NCBI GenBank assembly: GCA_043812795.1
Contig: JBDRLU010000030.1
Span: 34,287-98,286 of the forward strand
Length of the DNA: 64,000 bases
Direction of reading: 5' to 3'
From: JBDRLU01 sp043812795
GTDB lineage: Bacteria > Chloroflexota > Dehalococcoidia > Dehalococcoidales > UBA2162
Shown: positions 35,093-44,587 of the stretch, in pieces
How the letters are laid out: each line of letters begins with the position of its first letter
Position numbering within the stretch: the first letter of the stretch is position 1
Position numbers and translations under genes: made by a program
The notes under the pieces: generated by a model
The model's database searches: none
Told to the model about the DNA's origin: nothing
The model's input: the letters and a program-made list of their open reading frames with translations, nothing else

Positions 35093-35389
35093 TTATTTCG
35101 TAATATTGATATCCACCTTCTTGATATCGCTCACGCCTTTGAGGGTGGAGACCATGCCGGCGGTCGTGCTTTTGATGATGCGGGTGACAAAAGCGTTAAT
35201 CGAGACCGGTGAGCCGTTCAGGTTAAGGGAGACGTCATTGCCGTCGATTGACAGTTCGAGGGTCTTAATCGGGCCGGTGCCTTCGAGAGCCTCGACCATC
35301 CCGCTGACAGTGTGCTCGATGAATGCCTGGACGAAGTAATCGAGGTTGATGGGATTGCCGTTAACGGTCAACGTAATTTGCTGCGTCAT
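35093..35389 (-). CDS. Small protein of two similar halves, unknown function
   Basis: This 98-residue protein is made of an internal duplication: LTVNGNPINLDYFVQAFIEHT and LNLNGSPVSINAFVTRIIKST align, then SGMVEALEGTGPIKTLELSI and AGMVSTLKGVSDIKKVDINI align. Each half reads as strand-loop-helix-strand with an NG[NS]P[IV] turn. There is no signal peptide or membrane segment. AGGAGG lies upstream of ATG 35389. I do not recognise the family; the fold could be a symmetric ligand-binding or dimer-like unit. Confidence 0.75.
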   Translation of the reverse strand: MTQQITLTVNGNPINLDYFVQAFIEHTVSGMVEALEGTGPIKTLELSIDGNDVSLNLNGSPVSINAFVTRIIKSTTAGMVSTLKGVSDIKKVDINITK

Positions 35390-35487
35390 CTATTGCCTCC
35401 TTCAGAGAAAATCACTTCATTCGAGAATACTTGTACCTAATTGAAATGCTAAGTTAAAGGCAGGCACTTGTCAACGGGTGGTGACAA

Positions 35488-35645
35488 CCTATTCCCTGCT
35501 CCTTCAGGGTGAACCTTCAGGATGAACCCTTCCCTTACGAAGGGAAGGGGTGAAATTGGGAAAAGAGAGGGGCTTAAGCCCCTCTCTTTTAAAATCTCTC
35601 CCCCTCGTCCGCTTCTAGGCGGGAGAGGGGGATAAAGGGGGTGAG
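35488..35645. repeat. Dispersed GC-rich intergenic repeat with hairpins
   Basis: It starts CCTATTCCCTGCTCC and ends GGGATAAAGGGGGTGAG, near-identical to the ends of the element at 27495-27565. Inside are hairpins such as AGAGAGGGGCTT/AAGCCCCTCTCT, followed by TTTTAAAA, and CTCTCCCC/GGGGAGAG-like arms. It could act as a bidirectional terminator between the converging flanks. Confidence 0.65.
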
Positions 35646-35658
35646 AGCCATCTTAATC

Positions 35659-36762
35659 TCAGCACAAGACATCGGCGAAGATGGGATTGGAGGTGAGGAT
35701 GCGGGCGGGGGCGAGGCGGTAAGTAGAGCCGTCGTAAGTAAGTCGTCCATCACGGACCATGCCGTCGAGGCGGGCAATAAGGCTGGTAACGTTATCCTGC
35801 CCAAATTTGGCGGTCAATTCGTCAATCTTAATCCCTTCTTCCAATAAACGGAGGCGTAGCATGGCCTCTTCGGCGGCTTTCTCTTCTCCAAACAGTTCTT
35901 CGACGTCCTCCATCTGGCCTGTCGGATGACTGATATAAGCGTCCAGGTCGGCACGGTTGCGGAACCGTTTGCCGTCAAGATGGGAGGCAGCCGCCGGGCC
36001 GAGGCCGAGGTACTCATCTCCGTGCCAGTAAATCAGGTTATGCTGGCACTCAAAGCCCTGGAGAGCGAAGTTAGAAATCTCATAATGAATAAACCTGTTT
36101 CCGTCGAGGAATCGGCTAGCCTGTTCGAAAAGCTCCGCCTGCGTGTCATCCGACGGTAAATTGTCCGGCGGACTTTCGGCCAGCGGCGTGCCTTCTTCCA
36201 GGGACAGGCAGTACAGCGAAAGATGCTCGATTCCGACATCGACCAACCTTTCCAGGGAATTATGCAGGGTGAGCCACGTCTGTCCGGGCAGCCCGACGAT
36301 TAAGTCCGCCGAGACGGCGTTGAAGCCGAGCCTCTTGGTCAGTTTTATCGCATCCATCGCCTGCGTCGCCGTGTGGACTCTCCCGACGCTCTGTAATTCG
36401 CTGTCATCCAGGGACTGAACGCCGATAGACACGCGGTTTATACCCGCATCTTTGGCGGTCTCAAGTAATTCTCGGGTGGTGGAGTCGGGGTTGACTTCGA
36501 TGGTTGCCTCGGTAACATCAGAAAGGTCTAGCGATTCTCTCAGGCCATCGATAAGCTTTTTCAAGTGTTTGGCACCCAGCAGGCTGGGCGTGCCGCCACC
36601 AAGGTACATAGTTTGACTGGACAAGCCCTTGTAGGTAAGGGACTCACGCAAAACAGCATCTACGTATGGCGCGACAGTATCCAGTTGTCCCGGGAGTGAG
36701 TAGAAATCGCAATAGCGGCACTTCCTGACGCAAAAAGGAACGTGGATATAGAGTCCCCTCAC
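35659..36762 (-). CDS. hemW: Radical SAM protein HemW (heme chaperone)
   Basis: This 367-residue radical SAM protein of the HemN-like group carries CVRKCRYCDFYS (CX3CX2C, [4Fe-4S]) near the N-terminus, followed by GGGTPSLL. HemW proteins deliver heme rather than oxidise coproporphyrinogen; the typical lack of the second SAM-binding region is consistent. The true start is GTG 36762 with GGAGGAG just upstream; the open frame that extends to 36900 lies inside lepA on the same strand. It begins 2 bases after the lepA stop, a conserved arrangement (lepA-hemW). Confidence 0.9.
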   Translation of the reverse strand: MRGLYIHVPFCVRKCRYCDFYSLPGQLDTVAPYVDAVLRESLTYKGLSSQTMYLGGGTPSLLGAKHLKKLIDGLRESLDLSDVTEATIEVNPDSTTRELLETAKDAGINRVSIGVQSLDDSELQSVGRVHTATQAMDAIKLTKRLGFNAVSADLIVGLPGQTWLTLHNSLERLVDVGIEHLSLYCLSLEEGTPLAESPPDNLPSDDTQAELFEQASRFLDGNRFIHYEISNFALQGFECQHNLIYWHGDEYLGLGPAAASHLDGKRFRNRADLDAYISHPTGQMEDVEELFGEEKAAEEAMLRLRLLEEGIKIDELTAKFGQDNVTSLIARLDGMVRDGRLTYDGSTYRLAPARILTSNPIFADVLC

Positions 36763-36764
36763 CC

Positions 36765-38555
36765 TTACTCCTCCATTTTGAGTAGTAATAAGAAGGCTTC
36801 CTGCGGCACCTCGACGGCACCGACCATTTTCATCCGCTTCTTGCCTTCCTTCTGCTTCTCCAGAAGCTTCCGTTTGCGGGTGACGTCGCCGCCGTAGCAT
36901 TTGGCGAGGACATCTTTTCTCAGTGGGACGATATCTTCCCGGGCGATGACCTTGCTGCCGATAGCTGCCTGCAAGGGTATCTGGAAAAGCTGCCGCGGGA
37001 TAACCTTTCTCAGTCGGTGTATTAGCACCCGGGCCTTGGGGGTAGCCGTTTCGCGTATCGAAATAAAAGATAGGGCGTCAACCTGGTTGCCATTGACCAG
37101 CACGTCCACCTTGACCAGGTCGCCCGGTCGGTAGCCAGCGAGGTCGTAGTCCATGCTGGCATAGCCCCGGCTGACGCTCTTGAGCTTATCGTAATAGCCG
37201 GTGATTATTTCCGCCAGGGGAAAGTCATAAGTTAATAGTGTTCGTTTCCGGTCGGGGTATTCAATGATTACCATGGTACCGCGTTTAGACTCGGATAACT
37301 CCATGCACGGCCCGACGAATTCGTTGGGGACAATGATGCGTGTCCGGATAATGGGCTCTTCGATGTGATCGATATTGGTCGGCGGCGGGAAGCGCGAAGG
37401 GTTATCAATCATGGTAATTTCACCACTGGTGGTGTGTACTTTATAGACCACTGAAGGCATAGTAGCGATAAGCTCCTGGCCGTATTCGCGTTTCAATCTT
37501 TCGATGGTGATTTCCATGTGTAGCATCCCCATGAAGCCGAGCCGGTAGCCATGGCCGAGGGCGGCAGAGGTCTCCTTTTCAAAAACGAGAGAAGAATCAT
37601 TAAGCTGAAATTTCTCCAGGGCTATACTCAGTTTCTCGTAGTCGTTGCTGCTGATAGGATAGATGCCGCAGAAGACCATCGGTTGCGAGCGCCTGAAGCC
37701 GGGTACCGCCGGGGTGTCCGGGTGGTCGGGCGAGATGATGGTATCACCGACGTGGATATCGCCTACCTCTCTAATCGTGGCCGAAACATAGCCGACATCA
37801 CCCGCGCCCAGTTTCTCGGCCGGGGTAATTTGCGGCAGGAAGTAGCCGACTTCACTGACTTCGAATACTTTCGACGTGGACTTGACCATGATTTTTTCAC
37901 CGCTGCGTAGACTACCGGAAAGAAGCCTGACATGCGGTATGATGCCGCGGTAGGCGTCGTAGAAGGAATCGAAAATAAGGCACCTGAGCGGCTCGTCGGC
38001 ACTCCCCTTAGGCGGCGGCACTCTGGCTACGATTGCTTCCAGCAAATCGACGACGCCCGTCCCGTTCTTGGCCGAGACCAGCAGGGCGTCTTCACCGGGT
38101 AAACCGAGCATGTCTTCCAGTTGCAGCCGGCAGTCGTCAATCATGGCGTTGGGTAGGTCAATCTTGTTAATGACCGGGATAATCTCAAGGTTGGCGTCGA
38201 TAGCGAGATAAGCATTGGCGACAGTCTGCGCTTCCACTCCCTGGGACGCGTCGACCAGTAGTACGGCACCTTCGCAGGCTTTCAGGCTCCGCGAGACTTC
38301 GTAGTTAAAGTCCACATGGCCCGGCGTATCAATGAGGTTCAGGATGTACTTCTCGCCGTTCTTCGCTTGATACGGGATGCGTACCGACTTGGCCTTGATG
38401 GTGATGCCGCGTTCTCGCTCCAGCTCCATGTTGTCCAGTACCTGCTCATTGGCTACGGTATGGAGTACTCCGGTCAGTTCGAGAATGCGGTCGGCGAGGG
38501 TCGATTTGCCATGGTCGATGTGGGCGATGATGCAGAAGTTCCTTATCTTGTCCAT
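36765..38555 (-). CDS. lepA: Elongation factor 4 (LepA)
   Basis: This 596-residue ribosomal GTPase back-translocates stalled ribosomes. The G-domain motifs are AHIDHGKST (G1), [11 protein letters not shown] (G2), DTPGHVDF (G3) and NKIDLPNA (G4). The C-terminal LepA-specific domain ends [26 protein letters not shown] 38555 gives the usual family start [14 protein letters not shown]; upstream in-frame ATG codons at 38576 and 38651 would add non-conserved residues. Length is typical (about 600 residues). It is followed by hemW. Confidence 0.96.
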   Translation of the reverse strand: MDKIRNFCIIAHIDHGKSTLADRILELTGVLHTVANEQVLDNMELERERGITIKAKSVRIPYQAKNGEKYILNLIDTPGHVDFNYEVSRSLKACEGAVLLVDASQGVEAQTVANAYLAIDANLEIIPVINKIDLPNAMIDDCRLQLEDMLGLPGEDALLVSAKNGTGVVDLLEAIVARVPPPKGSADEPLRCLIFDSFYDAYRGIIPHVRLLSGSLRSGEKIMVKSTSKVFEVSEVGYFLPQITPAEKLGAGDVGYVSATIREVGDIHVGDTIISPDHPDTPAVPGFRRSQPMVFCGIYPISSNDYEKLSIALEKFQLNDSSLVFEKETSAALGHGYRLGFMGMLHMEITIERLKREYGQELIATMPSVVYKVHTTSGEITMIDNPSRFPPPTNIDHIEEPIIRTRIIVPNEFVGPCMELSESKRGTMVIIEYPDRKRTLLTYDFPLAEIITGYYDKLKSVSRGYASMDYDLAGYRPGDLVKVDVLVNGNQVDALSFISIRETATPKARVLIHRLRKVIPRQLFQIPLQAAIGSKVIAREDIVPLRKDVLAKCYGGDVTRKRKLLEKQKEGKKRMKMVGAVEVPQEAFLLLLKMEE

Positions 38556-39002
38556 GATACGAATAAATTCTATCATGATTGTGCTTTTACGAGCAAGGAA
38601 AAAACCTCTACCAGGATTGGTCTCTTTTGACTGAGGATTATTTCTTTTCATGCGACCTCATCCCCTTGATCCCCTTCTCCTAGTCAGGAGAAGGGGAAGG
38701 TTTATTAAGAGGGGCTTTGCCCCTCTTTTAAAGTGCTCCCCATTTATGGCCAGGGCGCTCAGAACGATACTCTGGGAGTTGCCAGAAGAGGGCTTCAGCC
38801 CGAGTTCAGCCCGAGGGCGAAGCCCTCTTATTCTTAATTCCCCTCTCCTTTAAGGAGAGGGGAAGGGGTGAGGTCGGACTCGAAGAAAATGCCTACTAAA
38901 TGAATGGAACCATTCTAGTGATTTCGACCAGGTTGTTTGACCGATATCAAGATGAGTCAGTAATGCTATAATTAGCCCTGAGCGTTTTATTGGAGGTGGA
39001 CA
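38556..39002. other. Intergenic region with MITE-like element
   Basis: This divergent gap separates lepA (-) from the DUF4342 gene (+). It is mostly filled by the repeat element 38653-38876. Between 38877 and 39002 only the SD GGAGG ahead of ATG 39003 is recognisable. Short open frames inside the repeat are not genes. Confidence 0.55.
38653..38876. mobile_element. MITE-like element with terminal inverted repeats
   Basis: The ends mirror each other: the left begins CGACCTCATCCCCTT and the right ends AAGGGGTGAGGTCG. About 224 bases long, it holds a CCCCTTCTCC/GGAGAAGGGG palindrome at the left, CCCCTCTCC/GGAGAGGGG at the right, and an AGAGGGGC/GCCCCTCT hairpin. It encodes no transposase. The palindrome cores are shared with the repeats at 1570, 27495 and 35488, so this may be the parent element of that family. 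Confidence 0.6.
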
Positions 39003-39266
39003 ATGGCCCCGAATGAAAAATTTACTATCTCCGGAAGTGAACTGGTTGACAAGGTGAAGCAGCTTATCCATGAAGGTAACATTAGAAGAATACGTATCAT
39101 CCGTGAGGGTAAGACCGTGCTGGAAATTCCATTGTCTATCGGAGCACCGGCGGCAGCACTGGGAATTATGATGGCACCCGTCCTGGCGGCTTTGGGCGCT
39201 TTTGCGGCTCTGGTGACGGAATGTACCATCGAAGTTGAGAAGGTGGACACGCCGAAGAAAGACTGA
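39003..39266 (+). CDS. DUF4342 domain protein
   Basis: This 87-residue protein has a soluble N-terminal half (VDKVKQLIHEGNIRRIRIIREGKTVLEIPL) and a Gly/Ala-rich hydrophobic C-terminal half (about residues 45-75) that may insert in the membrane. The pattern fits DUF4342 proteins, small bacterial proteins of unknown function. ATG 39003 follows TGGAGGTGGACA. It lies 13 bases before the oxidoreductase gene and is likely co-transcribed. Confidence 0.75.
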   Translation: MAPNEKFTISGSELVDKVKQLIHEGNIRRIRIIREGKTVLEIPLSIGAPAAALGIMMAPVLAALGAFAALVTECTIEVEKVDTPKKD

Positions 39267-39279
39267 TATGGAGGATGCC

Positions 39280-40755
39280 ATGACTGATGTTGACCACTCC
39301 TTTGGTGAGAAATATGATGCCGTGGTGATTGGTTCCGGCATCGGGGGATTGTCCTGTGGTACCATGCTGGCGAAGCACGGCCTGAAGGTCAAAGTATTCG
39401 AGCAGCACTCCATGCCGGGTGGTTACTGTACTTCATTTAGCCGCAAGCGGTTCCACTTCAGTTCGGCGGTAGTGTTCGTCAGCGGGTGTGGGCCGGAAGG
39501 GGAAATGACGAAAGTCCTGGCTGAGCTTGGCGTGGCGGATAAGCTCCAGTTCCGCCGGATAGAGCCGCTGTGCCGGGTAATCTTGCCCGGCAGGTCGTTT
39601 GTTATACCGGCGAGTCTTAATGAATGGTCGGATACGCTCTGTAAAGACTTTCCCAGAGAGAAAGACGGCATCGTCAAATTTATCGGCACCGTTCAGGCTA
39701 TCGCCGGGGATATGAAGAAATTACCCGTTAAGTCGGATTTGGTACAGAAATATCAGGCAGGCACACTGGCCGAGATGATTGAAGAGTACCTGACCGACCC
39801 TTCTCTTAAAGCTGTCATTGCCGGCCTATTTTATGGCGGCCTGCCGCCGTCACGGTTTTCGGCGCTTTCCTGGTGTGCCGCCATGGACGACCGGATGAGG
39901 CATGGCGTCTACTGGCCGGTCGGGGGAGCGCAGGTAATCGCCGACGCTCTATCTGACAAGCTTAAAGAGAATAGAGGCTCTCTGGAACTGAGCGCCGGCG
40001 TCAGCCGGATACTTCTTGATGACCGCCGGGCAGTGGGCGTCGAGACCACTGACGGCCGCCGGATAAAAGCGAACTTTGTTGTCTCTAATGCGGCGGTTTA
40101 TCAGACCTTCGGTGGCCTGATTAGCCGTCAGGAACTGGTTAAAGTGGCCCCTGAAGCGGTCAATAATTTGAACAGTCTGGAGATGGCGATGCCGATGATG
40201 AGTGTCTACCTCGGGACCGACCTGGATATTCGGGCTATAGGTATTACCGATTATTTAACAGTGGTCCACGAATCTCTTGATTTTGAAAACGAATGGATAG
40301 CAGCCAGTCAGGGCCAGCTGGCGGACACTTTCTTTTCCGTGAGCATTCCAACTTTAATAGACCCGAAATTAGCCCCGGCGAATAAACATATCGTCCACAT
40401 TCTGACCTGCGTGCCGTATTATCTGCCGGGTCGTGACTGGAGCCGTGAAGAGAAAGCGCGGTTGACGGATATTTTGATAAAGAAAGCCGAGCGGGTGGTT
40501 CCTCACCTTTCCGAGCATATCGTTGTTCGGGAGGCGGCTACGCCACGTACCAATGAAAGATATACGCTGAATACTGAAGGTTCTACCGGATGGACGCGTA
40601 CCCCGACGAATCTGTTTTCCCGTCCCGGTTCGAAGACAGCTATCGAGGGGCTCTTCCTTACCGGGCAGTGGACGAATGGCGGCGCCAGCGTTCGCAGTGT
40701 AGCGATTAACGGCTGCAATGTTGCCCAGATGATTTTGAAGGAAAGAAAGAAGTAA
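39280..40755 (+). CDS. CrtI/phytoene desaturase-like FAD-dependent oxidoreductase
   Basis: This 491-residue flavoprotein has the N-terminal dinucleotide motif YDAVVIGSGIGGLSC, followed by LKVKVFEQHSMPGGYCTSF, typical of the phytoene-desaturase/retinol-saturase superfamily. The C-terminal FAD motif is EGLFLTGQWTNGGASV. ATG 39280 follows GGAGG by a few bases; the frame opens earlier at 39235 but the first residues there are not conserved. There is no carotenoid gene cluster nearby, so the substrate is unknown (carotenoid-like lipid, prenyl chain or other unsaturated compound). Confidence 0.85.
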   Translation: MTDVDHSFGEKYDAVVIGSGIGGLSCGTMLAKHGLKVKVFEQHSMPGGYCTSFSRKRFHFSSAVVFVSGCGPEGEMTKVLAELGVADKLQFRRIEPLCRVILPGRSFVIPASLNEWSDTLCKDFPREKDGIVKFIGTVQAIAGDMKKLPVKSDLVQKYQAGTLAEMIEEYLTDPSLKAVIAGLFYGGLPPSRFSALSWCAAMDDRMRHGVYWPVGGAQVIADALSDKLKENRGSLELSAGVSRILLDDRRAVGVETTDGRRIKANFVVSNAAVYQTFGGLISRQELVKVAPEAVNNLNSLEMAMPMMSVYLGTDLDIRAIGITDYLTVVHESLDFENEWIAASQGQLADTFFSVSIPTLIDPKLAPANKHIVHILTCVPYYLPGRDWSREEKARLTDILIKKAERVVPHLSEHIVVREAATPRTNERYTLNTEGSTGWTRTPTNLFSRPGSKTAIEGLFLTGQWTNGGASVRSVAINGCNVAQMILKERKK

Positions 40756-40822
40756 GTAAGGGCGACTTTATCGGGTGAATGATGTAGAATTGGGCAATTA
40801 GGAGTTCTTCTCAGGGGGCATT

Positions 40823-41983
40823 ATGGAAGTTCAAGAGCTAATCAGATGCAGCATTATGCGGGGAGGGACGAGTAAGGCGGTCTTTCTCATGAAGAACGAC
40901 CTGCCGGCTGACGAGAAGTTGAGGGACAAAATTATCCGGCGCATTTTCGGAGCTCCCGATGTGAGGGAGATTGACGGCCTCGGCGGGGCCGACCCCCTGA
41001 CCAGTAAGCTGGCCATCATCGGGCCGCCGACCCGTAAAGACTGCGATGTGGACTACTTTTTCGGCCAGGTCAATATCGTCAGCCCGATGATTGACTATGT
41101 GGGCAATTGCGGCAATATTTCTTCGGCGGTCGGCCCTTTTGCTATTGACGAAGGTCTGGTTAATGCCGTCGAACCGGTAACGACGGTCAGAATCCATCAG
41201 GTGAACACCAAATCCGTCATTATCGCCCAGGTGCCGGTCAAAGGGAAGAAAGCGGAAGTCGAAGGTAACCACGCTATCCTTGGTGTACCGGGGACGGGGG
41301 CCAAAATAGTGCTGGATTTCGCCGATAGTGCCGGCTCCATTACCGGTAAGCTACTGCCTACCGGGAATGTTACCGATGTTTTGCACGTAACCGGTGAAGG
41401 CGATTTCGAGGTGTCACTGGTCGATGCCGCTAATCCGCTTGTCTTTGTCCGGGCGAAAGACTTGGGGCTGACCGGTGCCGAGACTCCCCAGGAAATAGAC
41501 TCCAATGCGAAATTGCTGGCCCGGATTGAAAAGATAAGAAGCTTTGCCGCCGAAAAAATCGGCGTGGTCGATGACTGGCACAAGGCCACCAGCGAGCGGC
41601 CCTACGTGCCCTTTTTTGCCATCTGTGCTCCGCCTATTGCCTACACCGACTGGACGACCGGGAAACCGGTAAAAGCAGAGTCTATTGATTTATCCATCCG
41701 GCTGCTTTTCATGCAAGTAATGCATAAGGCTTACCCGGTTACCGGCGCCATCTGCACCGTAGCGGCCGGCATGATTCCCGGCACTATCGTCAACCAGGTC
41801 TCCCGCCGTGGTATCATCGAGCGGGGCGTGCTCCGCATCGGCCATCCCGCGGGGATAATCTTGCCGGAGGGCAAGGTGGCCAAAGAAAAGGGAGCTTTCG
41901 TGCTGAAGAAAGCCGCCGTGGACCGTACCGCCCGTTGCTTGATGAAGGGTTATGCCTATATTCCCAAGGGTACTTTGAAATAA
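40823..41983 (+). CDS. PrpF-like isomerase (2-methylaconitate cis-trans isomerase family)
   Basis: This 386-residue protein has the PrpF/DUF453 fold related to diaminopimelate epimerase. CSIMRGGTSKAVFL at the N-terminus, DGLGGADPLTSKLAII and VGNCGNISSAVGPFA are hallmark stretches; the Cys of GNCGN and Lys of GTSKAVF mirror active-site residues in PrpF. PrpF isomerises 2-methylaconitate in the propionate-linked methylcitrate cycle. It lies 20 bases before a divergent enolase gene; MmgE/PrpD is encoded at 28160-29518. Confidence 0.88.
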   Translation: MEVQELIRCSIMRGGTSKAVFLMKNDLPADEKLRDKIIRRIFGAPDVREIDGLGGADPLTSKLAIIGPPTRKDCDVDYFFGQVNIVSPMIDYVGNCGNISSAVGPFAIDEGLVNAVEPVTTVRIHQVNTKSVIIAQVPVKGKKAEVEGNHAILGVPGTGAKIVLDFADSAGSITGKLLPTGNVTDVLHVTGEGDFEVSLVDAANPLVFVRAKDLGLTGAETPQEIDSNAKLLARIEKIRSFAAEKIGVVDDWHKATSERPYVPFFAICAPPIAYTDWTTGKPVKAESIDLSIRLLFMQVMHKAYPVTGAICTVAAGMIPGTIVNQVSRRGIIERGVLRIGHPAGIILPEGKVAKEKGAFVLKKAAVDRTARCLMKGYAYIPKGTLK

Positions 41984-42002
41984 CCTGATTCGAAGGAGTA
42001 CC

Positions 42003-43265
42003 ATGTCGAAGAAAAGTATTATCAGAAAAGTTATCGCCAGGGAGATTTTCGATAGCCGTGGTGTCCCCACCATCGAGGTGGACGTGTTCGCCGATAACGG
42101 TTGGGGAAGGAATGCCGCCCCGTTTGGCGCTCCGGGTAGCCGTGGTGAATATGAGGCCTCGGCTTATGGCTCGGTTGGCGTTGTTGGCGCCGTCAAAATT
42201 GTTTTGAAGGAACTGGGCCCGCGTTTGGTCGGAGAGGATGCCGGTAAATTGAGGCTGTGCGACACGATTATTAGGGAATGCGACGGGACAAATAACTTTG
42301 GCCGTATCGGCGGTAATACGTCGAGTGCTCTATCCATCGCTATTGCCAGAGCCGCTGCTGATGCCTTGAAAGTCCCGCTCTACGAATTTCTTGCCCCCGA
42401 TTCGGATACGTTTTCCCTGCCGCTTCCTCTGGGTAATATCATTGGCGGGGGTGCTCACAGCGCCGGACCGACGCCGGATATGCAGGAACATCTGGTGGTG
42501 CCCCTGGGTGCTCGTAGCCTTAAAGAGGCGGTCGGCCTGAATATCATGGTGCATGAAGAAATGGGCGGACTGCTCGAAAAAAGAGACAAGAATTTTACCG
42601 GGGGCACTGACGACGAGCGTGCCTGGGCCGCCGGTCTCAATGATTACCAGGCTCTAGAAATTCTGGCCGAAGCCGTTACTGCGGTAACCCGTAAAACAGG
42701 TGTTAGGTTTGGTCTGGGCCTGGATGTCGCTGCCGACAGGCTTTGGGACCGCAATAAGAAGCAATATGTTTATGACCGTGAAGGTAAGTTCCGCAGTGCT
42801 GACGAACAGTTAGATTTTTTGGAGGAGTTGGTCAAAAAATTCCACCTCTGCTATGTGGAGGATGGTTTTCACAGTAATGACTATGCGTCCTTTGCCGAGT
42901 TAAGAAAGAGGGTAGGACGGCGGTGCCTTGTCTGCGGCGACGATTTGCTGGCGTCCGATAAACCAAGGACGAGGGAAGCCGTCAAGAAGAACTCGGTTAG
43001 TGCCATGATTATCAAGGTAAATCAAATCGGTACGATGACCGATGCCAGAAAGACGAATGATTACGCCCAATCTCAGGGGATTAAGACAGTTATTTCCCAC
43101 CGTTCGGGAGAGACCGACGACCCGACTATCGCTCATATCGGCGTGGCGTGGCATTGTGTCATGATTAAGACCGGAGTCCTCGGTGGGGAGCGACTGGCCA
43201 AGCTGAATGAGCTAATCAGGATAGAAGAAAAACTGGGAGAACGAGCCGCCCTGAGCCGATTTTAG
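42003..43265 (+). CDS. Divergent enolase homologue
   Basis: This 420-residue enolase-superfamily protein keeps the metal and substrate frame: IFDSRGVPTIEVDV, catalytic Lys338 in IIKVNQIGTM, CGDDLLASD and SHRSGETDDP. Several signatures are changed: the mobile loop GASTG is GAPGSRGEY, the motif NGGxHA is GGGAHS, and GDEGGFAP is replaced by GTDDERAW. It may still dehydrate 2-phosphoglycerate, or act on a related carboxylate. ATG 42003 follows GAAGGAGTACC, 19 bases after PrpF, so the two are probably co-transcribed. I cannot tell if the genome has a second, standard enolase. Confidence 0.8.
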   Translation: MSKKSIIRKVIAREIFDSRGVPTIEVDVFADNGWGRNAAPFGAPGSRGEYEASAYGSVGVVGAVKIVLKELGPRLVGEDAGKLRLCDTIIRECDGTNNFGRIGGNTSSALSIAIARAAADALKVPLYEFLAPDSDTFSLPLPLGNIIGGGAHSAGPTPDMQEHLVVPLGARSLKEAVGLNIMVHEEMGGLLEKRDKNFTGGTDDERAWAAGLNDYQALEILAEAVTAVTRKTGVRFGLGLDVAADRLWDRNKKQYVYDREGKFRSADEQLDFLEELVKKFHLCYVEDGFHSNDYASFAELRKRVGRRCLVCGDDLLASDKPRTREAVKKNSVSAMIIKVNQIGTMTDARKTNDYAQSQGIKTVISHRSGETDDPTIAHIGVAWHCVMIKTGVLGGERLAKLNELIRIEEKLGERAALSRF

Positions 43266-43296
43266 GCAGGTAATTCCAGAGGTTCAAATTCAAGAC

Positions 43297-44061
43297 ATGA
43301 CCCATAAAACCTACACTCGTCCGGCCATTATTTCAGAAGGCAAAATGATTCTGGGTGACCGTGTCGTTGCTTATCGAGTTAAACGCAGCGCCCGGGCTAG
43401 GCACCTGAGGCTTGAGATGAGGCCCGAATCAGGCTTGACCGTAATCATTCCAAGATCTGGCAGTCTCCGCCATGTGTCCGATATCCTCAAAGCGAAGCAG
43501 GGCTGGATTTTGACTAATCTGGCTAAGTATGATAGGACACCAAAACCGGTCGTAAGGGAAATAAAAGCAGGCGATGCAGTCCCTTACCTGGGACAAAAAC
43601 TGATGGTGTTGATGGAAGCAAGTTGTGGTAAAGCTAGCTGTGTACGACTGGAACAGGGCAAGCTGATAGCTAGCACCGCGTCGGTGCCAGTAAAATTGAA
43701 CATGCTTTTGGAGCAGTGGTATCGTGCTCAGGCAGGCAGATTGATAATGCAGAAGGTGGAGGAGTGGAGTAGTCGGCTGGACATAAAACACAATGGCATT
43801 ACGGTACGGGGACAGAAGACCCGCTGGGGCAGTTGCTCACGGCAGGGTAAGCTGAGCTTCAACTGGAGGCTACTGATGGCGCCGGAGCCGGTTATTGACT
43901 ATGTTGTCGTCCATGAACTCACTCACCTGAAAGAGATGAACCACTCCAAAAGGTTCTGGCAGGCAGTCGCTAAACATTGCCCGGAATGGCGTGAACTGAA
44001 GAAATGGCTCAGAGCGCATGAGGCTGAGCTTGCCGCTGAACTGTGCCTACCTCAGGCTTGA
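43297..44061 (+). CDS. YgjP-like zinc metallopeptidase (DUF45/WLM-type)
   Basis: This 254-residue protein has the HExxH motif (His206, Glu207, His210) in VVHELTHLKEMNHSKRFW, the extended HELxH...NHxxxFW signature of the YgjP/DUF45 metallopeptidases, preceded by GQKTRWGSCS, another family mark. The N-terminal part (VKRSARARHLRLEMRPES) is typical of YgjP. The start is uncertain; ATG 43297 has only a weak SD. It lies 31 bases after the enolase-like gene. No substrate is known; some YgjP proteins are linked to UTP-pyrophosphatase-like functions. Confidence 0.85.
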   Translation: MTHKTYTRPAIISEGKMILGDRVVAYRVKRSARARHLRLEMRPESGLTVIIPRSGSLRHVSDILKAKQGWILTNLAKYDRTPKPVVREIKAGDAVPYLGQKLMVLMEASCGKASCVRLEQGKLIASTASVPVKLNMLLEQWYRAQAGRLIMQKVEEWSSRLDIKHNGITVRGQKTRWGSCSRQGKLSFNWRLLMAPEPVIDYVVVHELTHLKEMNHSKRFWQAVAKHCPEWRELKKWLRAHEAELAAELCLPQA

Positions 44062-44587
44062 TGTCAATGCCCCTTTCCGGCGGCCTATGCTCTCAAATTC
44101 CTGACCCCACTTTGTTTAATGGACTAACACGGCTTTACCTAGAGGTGGCTCGCTGGGTACAGTCTCGAAGGCCAGTTTTAAGGTCGGCTTTTGCCTGCTC
44201 GCCGTATTGCTCCAATCGGTGGAGACGTAGGTGCTGGTGGGGACTATTTGTCCGTTACCCGAATCGACCGCATCGTCTTGATTTCTAAGTCTTTAAGCTC
44301 AATTTTAACGGGGAATGTGGAAAAGATATAAAATTTGTGAAAAAAGGTTAAATATTTATGTCATTTTGGTGATACCCTGTTTTGAGGCTTGGTCGAAGTC
44401 AGTGGTGGCTCAATATTCCTGGGGAGTGGCTGAACGAAGTTTGTTGAGTCTTACCTAAGACTATGATATTATGGTTTTATAACGTTTTCTCGTGCCCTTT
44501 TGTGACTTTGTCGGGCTTATCGGTCTTAGGATTGAGGGTTGCCGGGGTGAGTGAGAGAATTCAAAGTCTGTGGTTAAGGGGTGAAAT
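44062..44587. other. Intergenic region upstream of the tubulin-like gene
   Basis: This 526-base gap has no supported gene. It contains an AT-rich stretch with TATAAAATTT at 44306-44387 that resembles the one at 46117-46172, and a good promoter at 44444-44472. A leader of about 110 bases then precedes ATG 44588. Confidence 0.5.
44444..44472 (+). promoter_or_regulatory. Promoter of the tubulin-like gene
   Basis: TTGAGT, 17 bases, then TATTAT with TGA before it (extended -10). It lies 115 bases upstream of ATG 44588. Confidence 0.55.

Noticed and set aside
36763..36900. N-terminal extension of hemW
   Set aside because: It lies inside lepA in another frame on the same strand; GTG 36762 with GGAGGAG begins the conserved protein.
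38850..39413. 187-residue open frame on the minus strand
   Set aside because: It covers repeat sequence and the reverse of the DUF4342 and oxidoreductase genes; no motif is recognised.
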